DNA from: Adenophora triphylla var. japonica
Taxonomy: Eukaryota; Streptophyta; Magnoliopsida; Asterales; Campanulaceae
Assembly: GCA_022495995.1 (NCBI GenBank)
Contig: JAFEMH010000930.1
Span: 499,001 to 563,000, forward strand
Direction: 5' to 3'
DNA: 64,000 nt
Of this stretch, positions 56,843 to 64,000 are shown in pieces. A program made the position numbers and the translations under genes. Every line of letters begins with the position of its first letter. The first letter of the stretch is position 1. The notes below the pieces were generated by a model that was given only the letters and a program-made list of their open reading frames with translations, searched no databases and was not told the DNA's origin.

Positions 56843-58647
56843 CGTAAGTACCCAATATCTGCTCCATGCCTTCCTGGTCTAAGTTCCAAGCAATTTTGGT
56901 GAATTTCCGGTAATTTCCCTGACCTTTCTAGTGTTACCGGAAATATTAAGGCTGTTCCAAATCATAATTACGGACTGAAAGGGAAGCTTCCCAATTAAGA
57001 AACACGTTTTCTTAATTGGGAGGAAAGTTCTAGAATTTGCCACCTTGCATGTTTCTAGAAATGCTCTTGAGTCACAAGGGATAATGCCTTGCACGGCCGC
57101 ATTAGCTCAAGGTCTCTGGCCGCAGCGGCTTCATTAGCCTTATCCAGATGCCTATAAATAGAGGCCCTCCCTCTACCCATTTAATCATCAACAAAAAGCC
57201 ATAATACTCTCATAATACGAAGAAGGTCCTCCCAAGATTTGGAAGCCCAAGAAGGTGAAGAAGAAGGCCAAGAAGCTACCTCCCTCCTCCTTGAAGGTCC
57301 CAAGATCAAGTCCTCCTCCTAGCTCCATCCAAAGAAGAAGAGGAAGCCATTGGTAACCTCTAAAAAGCGCGCCCTAAACTTGCATCCTAATTGCTTTATG
57401 TGATCCTAATTGCTCATTGCATTTCATATATTGCTATTATCTTGCTTGGGAGCTTGGTAGTTTATCTAAAGATCATATATTTATACCCCCTTTCCCCTTT
57501 GCATGATTAGGCATCCTTTGCCATTAAAGATGTAATCTTTTGAATCAAAGGTGCAAATCCTTTTTGCACCCTGTAAAAAACCCATTTTTCAATAAAAATG
57601 TATATTCATGCATCCTTTGCATATAAAAATCCAATCTTTATGTAATAAAAATGCATCCTTTGCATATGAAATCCTTTTTCTTGAGCATCCTATGCATTAA
57701 AGATCATACCTTTATCCCAAATTAGCATCGCTATGCTTTTCAAAATACAATCTCCATGCATCTCTTTTGCATATTCAAATCCCAATTTCTTCATAAAAAT
57801 GCATCTCTTTTGCATAAAAAATCATGTCTTTATAGCATCATTTGCAAATAAAGGATCATTTCTTTAAATCAAATGCATCCTTTGGCAACCCAAAAATGTC
57901 ATCTTTTCATTAAAAATGTCATTTTTACATGCATTCTCCCATGTCCCCATTAGCAACCTTGGAAGCGGACCGGTGTAAAAGATTCCTATCTTTACAATCG
58001 TTCCTTCTATAAAGGTTTCATAATTTCTTTAAGAAAGGAACAACCTTGAACCCTATATCTCCGATCATCACACTTAAGACGGTGAGTACGAAGCCATCTA
58101 TACGAGATCGACCGTCTTAACAGTGTAGGATTGATGGGCTAAGGACCCTCCTTTTCTAAAGGAACCTCAGTGCTTTGACTATAAAGGGAGTCATTCTCTG
58201 ATCACGCAAGTCCCAAGGTCCAAAAATGCGATGATCACAAGTCCAAGATGAGGACGGGATCATAATCCCGAATACATAAAATCCAAGAAATCCCGAGCGA
58301 CAACCAACAAATGAGTTTGTACATGCGTCCTGGAAGACGACTTGGGACATTCCCTCCCCTATTTTCAAACACATGCACACAAGAAAGCACACAAGCAAGC
58401 ACGATTAATGGGATCTTTAGGAGACTTGCTCGGCAAGGCACTCTTGGGTGAACGACGATCCGTTCTTCCCAAGGGGTAAACCTTAACCCTCCGAACCCAT
58501 AAAACCTTTTTTTTTTTTCAAAAGTTTTGAGGTAATCAAAATGGCGTGGCTGATCCGTTTTTCAAATTAGAAACCGGATGTCTTTCAAACTTCGCAATTG
58601 AATTTCCAAAATACATTCAAAAATTTAGGGCACACATTAGCACAACA
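56843..58647 (+). mobile_element. LTR B, right-arm copy
   Basis: It starts CGTAAGTACCC (TG to CG) and ends about CACAACA. TATAAATA lies at 57,153-57,160, preceded by TTGCACGGCCGC (about 57,088), then the TGCATCCTTTGCA repeat block (57,510-57,900) and the PBS-like aatggcgtggc (about 58,540). Confidence 0.78.
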
Positions 58648-60620
58648 GGGCCATTCCTTCTCCACGGCGACCTACTTGCTTAGCTAATTCTTTTAAGATT
58701 TTTTCGTTTTCTTGATCTATCTCATCGTATGATTCATTATTCACGTGTTCGTTATCTGATTGTATTAGTTGAGTTCATGATTCACAAATGTTAGCAATCT
58801 AAGGATGTACTCGGAAAGATCAAAGTTTTCATTAAGGAAGTAAGGGAATACATGTTCGGCCACTGCTGCATTTTCCTCTCAAGTGAGTTCAGCAGAAGGA
58901 CAATGCTCACTTCTAATGTGAAAGTTATGACCTATCTTTTAAGTTTCGGGATAGAAGTGAGGCCAAGCTCTTTGATCATGAAGTCTTAGTGAACGGCTGG
59001 TCCTAAATTGGCGTAAGTTTAGAATTGGCTCATAGAACATTTACGTATTAGTCTTGTGTAGTCCTGGAACGTGCTTGGAGATTACATGGATCATGGTTGT
59101 CTTCTAGCGGCACAGTCTTGGAGGCTGTCGCGGCATGTCTTCTCCCAAAACTTCAAAACTACCGTCACTTTTAATTTCTGCCTCTCGTACCCACGAGTCA
59201 GTAAGATTAGTGGGACAGTTTGTTTCATGTGGAGAAGCAGTAACGCGGTGATCCCAGAAGATTTCAAAGCCCAATTGGCGCTTTCCTTATCATCGTGCCA
59301 TCGTTCTGAAAAGATAAAGTAGGGAATACTTTTCTTCTGAAGCGGAGGTAGCCATTGAGTGTCTTTCGATATGGCTCGAGGTTGTAATGCTTAGCCTTTG
59401 GGTCATCGTAGCCTTTGTATGTGGTTCCTTCCCACTTGATTTGAGTGAAGCCCCACTCTTCTTCGTCATCCCCATCGTGGATGGAAGTGACCTGTCCTCC
59501 AGCACATGCTTTGTGTGAAGTGGGGGAACCGGTGGAGGTTCCAGGTTATGCCCCTTGTAAGTGCTTTCCAGAGCCCCGATCCAGGAAAGTACCTTCTTTT
59601 GCTAGCATCATTACTCCGGGCAGGAAGGCTTCCGAGAAAATCAAAGTGCCTTGGAGTAGTCATTTTCGTTGCCAGTTTCTATGACATTCACGGTGCTTTC
59701 TTTCTCGATCTCAAAGAATAATACAGAATTGAAAAGGGAAATCTCGACTAACTATCTATCCTGAAAAGCAAACTTGATACTCTTCACCAGCAAATGAAGA
59801 TCTTTAACAAGTAGTACCTGGCTAAGCTAAACTAACTACTAATTATTTCTTTTGCAACTAAAAGTAAATAAGCTGAAAAAGGAAACAAAAGATCTCAAGA
59901 TCTGTAACTCTGCCAACTTATGGCAGCCAGGCTCAGAGCCACTTTGGCAGGCAGCTGGGTCAATTAAATCTTTGGATTGCATTCTTCAAGTTGAAGCAGT
60001 TATCGGTATGGTGGCCATAGCATTGATGGTGAGAAGCGGTAGAGGTGTGGAGCTCGTCCTTCTCTTTTAGGTATGTAACCATCCATTGGTTTCATCTTTC
60101 CATATTTATGAGAAACTTCTAAAGAGATAAGCCAAGAGAGATATTTTCGATATCAGTGAAGATCCTTCCCTTTCCTTCGCTTAGCCATTTGATTGTGGAG
60201 GTCTCGGATATGGTTCTCGTAGTGTTGCACCGGAGACGAGGTGGCGGAGACTGATATTCTTCTTCCATTTGTTCTTTGAGGTCACGGTAGAGAGTGTCGA
60301 GGAAATACTTGACCCTCTCATCAATGTCATCTTCAATGTGGGCTTCAGAGGTTGATACACTTTTGGGTCATGGTCTCGAGTTCATCTCTTGACTTCCTCG
60401 AGCTCTTCAATTGGTATCTTTGTCTTTTCAGCTTGGATGGATTCTTCCATGTGATGCCACGAGTCATTGTCGTTAAGTTCGTGCAGGGCTTTGGCAAGTT
60501 GAGTTTTGATGTCACTTTAGCTCTTCTTGTGGGTGATGATCAACCAATATCGGAGTCATCCTCTCCATCTTTCGGAAATCCTAGTAATGCGAGGGATGGA
60601 AGGTAAATTAAAGGCTTATG
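58648..60620 (-). pseudogene. Element A linker, G-patch and Gag remnants, right-arm copy
   Basis: Minus-strand text matches 24,420-26,270: WPEHVFPYFLNENFDLSEYP-type linker (about 58,780-58,870), a frame-shifted G-patch region (about 59,300-59,625, with GMTKKSGASLKSSGKEPHTK in the wrong frame as in the left arm) and the coiled-coil gag (about 60,000-60,600). It has many more indels than the left arm, and the G-patch frame is lost. Confidence 0.65.
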
Positions 60621-62061
60621 CTCCAACCCTCAACATGCTCCAGTTTCAGCGACAATAGACTTGGTCATCTTTCGGCGATCTTGTTCTCGGAGATCTTTCT
60701 TAGTGACGAAGGTGCTTTTACGTAGACATTGTGTTGGGAAGTCTTGAAGTTAGAGTAGCTTAAACGGAAAAAGGACGAGAATCAAATAGGAGACGATGTC
60801 AGGGATCAAATCTAGCCCCAACGAGTCGGAAGCGGGCTTAAATGGCTCAAGACTCGGTTTCGAACGGAGCATTATCCAACGCGAGATCTGTAATCAGGCG
60901 CGAGATGACTCATCGCGGAAAGTCGATTTTTATTTAATTCTAAATTTAGTTCAAAACGGAAAGTCCGTTTTGAGGGCTTCTAAGGCCTTTGTCAAGAACC
61001 TGACGACTAAGTAGTCAATCCGGTTTTTATAAAACAAATCCATGTAAGATCGTTTTCGAAGGAGATTATATGTATATGTATTTTTTTTAAGGGACATACA
61101 GGAAAGGGTCATTCAGAAGGGACTTTTTCGAAGGGAGCTTTTTCCCGAAGGGACTTTTCGAGTCCTTCTTTATTGTCAATTTCTTACATGGCTTTGTTTT
61201 GGTCAAAAACAAGTAAAGATCACCAAGTCAAAACCGGGTCAACGGTCACGGTATGATCCTAAAAAGTGCCAATCTACATGAAAATGTCGCGAATCAGGCT
61301 GGAAGGCTAGGCTCCCCGCGATATGAGCAATTGCTAAGTGGATTGAATATGCGGAGTCAAAAATGTCGCTTTGGAGAGACCGGCGACTAGGTGGTTCCGT
61401 CATCAATTCTTCCAGTGTGATTCCGGGGTTTGTGCAAGGGTATGAGGCTGAGATGACAGTTATAGTGTGAGGTGCACGTATGTAGATAAGTCAATCTAGG
61501 TGATAGATAAAAATAGAGATTTTTTTTGAAAAAAACAAAAGAGAAAACGGATAGTGGCCGCCACCCAAGTAAGTGGTTCCCTTCCGTTTCTCTCAATTAG
61601 GAAGATTTCGGGCCGTCGTAGTTCCCACATAAAGAGAAATACAAGAGAGATAAATAAATTAATTGGTACAACTTAGAATTTCCCCAAATGAACCAGACTT
61701 TAATTAAAGTAAAACCCAATGGCAGCGCAAGTTTGAATAAATAATAATCAATTCTCCTTAATTCCAGCATAGATAATTAAATGCTTACCATCTTAAGGGA
61801 GACCTTTAAATGCGGGAAACACTCAGATAATGAATTTCTGGGATCCCCCTTTTGCATGTCATGACTCTGGTCTAAAGACTTTCAAGAATAAATAGGAAAA
61901 ACCGGGAAAGACAACCAAGAATGCCAAGGCCAAATCTTGACGCAAGATGTGATAACTATCAATCTGCCTCATCATAAGAGGCAGAAAATCAGGGATTTAC
62001 AAAAGCTTTTTTTGAAAACCTCTCTTTTGCATTTGACGCGGTTGAGTCTGTTAATGCATGT
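60621..62061 (-). other. Element A leader, right-arm copy
   Basis: The mirror of 22,996-24,130. The ATCTCGCGCGAGAT pairs are mostly destroyed. The agtcccttcgg triplication is seen as gaagggact blocks at about 61,115-61,160. The structured motif is at about 61,575-61,630. No gene. Confidence 0.6.
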
Positions 62062-62080
62062 GTCCCGGCAGAGACCGCAC
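62062..62080 (-). promoter_or_regulatory. Decayed primer binding site of element A, right arm
   Basis: gtcccggcagagaccgcac stands where the left arm has the complement of TGGCGACTCCGCTGGGGA. Confidence 0.5.
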
Positions 62081-63648
62081 TATAGCGTTGTAAGAAGAAT
62101 TTTATCTTTTTGAGTCACCACCTATGTACTTCGTTTGGAGAACATAGAAAAATCATTTTGAAAGAGATTTAAATTCGGGCTTAATTGTGAAATGGGTAGG
62201 TCAAGAGCATCCATTCAGCCTCAATTCAGAAAATGGGTCTTATCAAAGAAAAAGAGAGGTTTTCAAAAGGAAGAAGAAAGGATTTTAAACAATAAAAGAT
62301 CCATTTGGCAACCGGATTATGAAGCGGGAAATATGCAGAGTGGATTATTTCGAGAGTTACGTCACCATGATTCAGGAGAGGCTGTACAGCCCGAACCCTA
62401 GAATTGAACAGATTTATACCACTCTCGCGAATCAATCAATTAGAAAGGGATTTAGGGGTTATCCTTGCTTGAGATGAACTGGACGGAGGACTTCAATTCA
62501 AGTTTAGAATCAAGACCTGTCAGCACCCGGGCGGAGCTTGGCCTCCGTGACCTAATTTGACTTGGAATCTTGATGTTTATTTATCAGCAAGGTTGGCAAA
62601 CAAACTTGGCAGTGATTTTTAGGGTGATTTCATAGGGGATTGTTTCAGGAAAGAAACCAACAAAATACTGTGTGTGTTTTGTGAAATTCAAGAACTTTTC
62701 CTCTTTTTTTCAGACCTTGAGAAGTGCCAGGTATTTATAGGGGTTGGGGAAGCTCTAAAGGTGAGATCAAACACTTCAAGATGGTTACCAAGACTCCAAA
62801 TTCTATTGGTTAAGGGGATAGATGAAGTTATATCCCAAAAAGAGATTTGGAAATTGGGCAGAGAGAAGATCTACCTTCTCTTACAGTGTCCAAGAGGGAA
62901 GGGCTATGCTGCAGCAAATTTCGCCGTCTGGCGGCGGATCTTACTTTTATGTAAACAGTCATCGTCTTTATCTCGATTCTCTGGTGTAAGTTTTAATCCC
63001 GAACTAGCAAGGTTGGTTCATCGAACAGGCAAACGGAACATGACGGAATGGTCAATTCTACTCTTGACTAGAAAGCAAGGACTCAGAGTGGAATAAGTAT
63101 GATGTGAATCCAACGTGTTCAGAATAGAGATTTCTCAGAGCCCTTCTTCAATTTGGAGACATTTTAGTCATTTGGCCTTTAAGTTTGATTGAATCTTTGA
63201 ATTGGCACGTTTTATTTAATACGGTGAAACAGTCATTGGCCAGCCCTTTCTTCAAATTGGCTATTTTTCCTAATTAAACTAGTTATATGCAGTAGATCTT
63301 CCTTCTCGCAAGGTTCAAATTTGAGTATGTGAGTGAGTGCCCAAAGCGGAGTTCGTAAACAGGGATTTTTGAGCCTACTGGAAGGTTGAGGCGCCGAAAG
63401 CGGCAAATAGATGGGATCACGGAAAACCCCAGAAAGTGTGTTTTTAGAGAGATCTGTACTTTCCGTGTTAAATAACGCCATCTGTTAAGTACATCTTTTA
63501 ATGTAGAGATTAGGGCAGTCTCAAGATGTCGTGCATTTAGCTGAGATAGAGGATCTTGAGCGGGTTCCGAACAGCTACTGGAAAGGGCCAGTTAACGGAT
63601 TACGTAGCTTTTGGCGGATTTAACCAAGTCCAGATTTAGGATACTGCA
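62081..63648 (-). mobile_element. LTR A, right-arm copy
   Basis: Ends next to the decayed PBS and starts at about 63,648 (CTGCAGTGAGGC opposite the left CCTCACTGTAAG). TATAAATA on the minus strand at 62,732-62,739. It is about 100 bp longer than the left copy through small insertions. Confidence 0.8.
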
Positions 63649-64000
63649 GTGAGGCACTGTCGGCAAAAAAGGAAATGGCGGTTTTGGAGGAAGATGATAG
63701 GCTGTTGGATGGCGGAATCATTGAAAGGATTCGGTATCCTGTCTCGAGTTCAAGGATGTTACCTGTTATGGTGTTAAAGTTGGAGCAAGAAATGGAGAAG
63801 AGTATGTATAGACTATGCAAGTTTCAATGGCTTACTAAACTCTTAAAACACTTATGCCCTTTTCCCAAGATTGATAACTGGTAAACTGAATATGCAGCCA
63901 CAAAGTTTTTAGTTTCATTGATGCTTACTCTGGATATCATCAGACTGGATTTAAAGTCAAGAGAAAGGAATAGACGGAACGGCCTTGAGACGAAACCAAA
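63649..64000 (+). pseudogene. R0 Tat-type RT fragment, right-arm copy, continues past window
   Basis: MAVLEEDDRLLDGGIIERIRYP, VMVLKLEQE, PFPKIDN and, after frame changes, FSFIDAYSGYHQT align with the left fragment (21,474 leftwards). Its orientation is opposite to the left copy and points away from the centre, so the flank of element A was duplicated too. Confidence 0.82.

Overview
This window is plant nuclear DNA, most likely from a eudicot with a repeat-rich genome. It is intergenic heterochromatin made of nested transposable elements. I find no intact host gene, tRNA or rRNA. The plant assignment rests on lineage-typical Ty3/gypsy elements (Athila and Tat/Ogre), CACTA DNA transposons, a plant mobile domain (PMD) gene with short GT-AG introns, and plant-type LTR promoters. 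I cannot name the species.

Layout. (i) 1-14,109 is a Tat/Ogre-type element on the + strand, here called T1, that starts before the window: decayed protease, RT, RNase H and integrase, about 105-bp repeats, two antisense gene remnants (one a PMD gene), an array of 18 units of about 70 bp, and a 1.75-kb 3' LTR. (ii) T1 sits inside the integrase of a minus-strand Athila element (14,110-20,856; gag, protease, RT, RNase H, integrase, tRNA-Asp-type PBS, 5' LTR). (iii) The Athila LTR is inserted in a Tat-type RT fragment (R0, 20,857-21,505). (iv) From 20,857 to the window end the sequence is a giant imperfect inverted duplication. Its left arm is 20,857-42,117, it has a 286-bp loop, and its right arm is 42,404-64,000, which runs off the window.

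Each arm carries, from the outside in: the R0 RT fragment; a pol-less Tat element A (LTR, tRNA-Arg-type PBS, coiled-coil/zinc-knuckle gag remnant, G-patch protein); LTR B, which is the 3' LTR of an oppositely oriented Tat element C; an array of 42-bp hairpin units; a four-exon PMD gene antisense to C; a 6.3-kb CACTA element with a captured multi-exon gene fragment; about 105-bp repeats; and the gag 3' end of C. Both arms have private lesions, so they have decayed separately. The right-arm PMD copy is nearly intact.

The inferred order of events is: A inserted into R0; C inserted into A; CACTA inserted into C; inverted duplication; Athila insertion into the left-arm R0; T1 insertion into Athila. 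The placement of Athila relative to the duplication cannot be tested inside this window.

The most unusual signals are the giant inverted duplication, a recurrent structured motif (outer CTACG/CGTAG stem around a variable inner hairpin) shared by several Tat elements, two unrelated tandem arrays whose units each fold into perfect hairpins, and family-specific CG-core palindromes.
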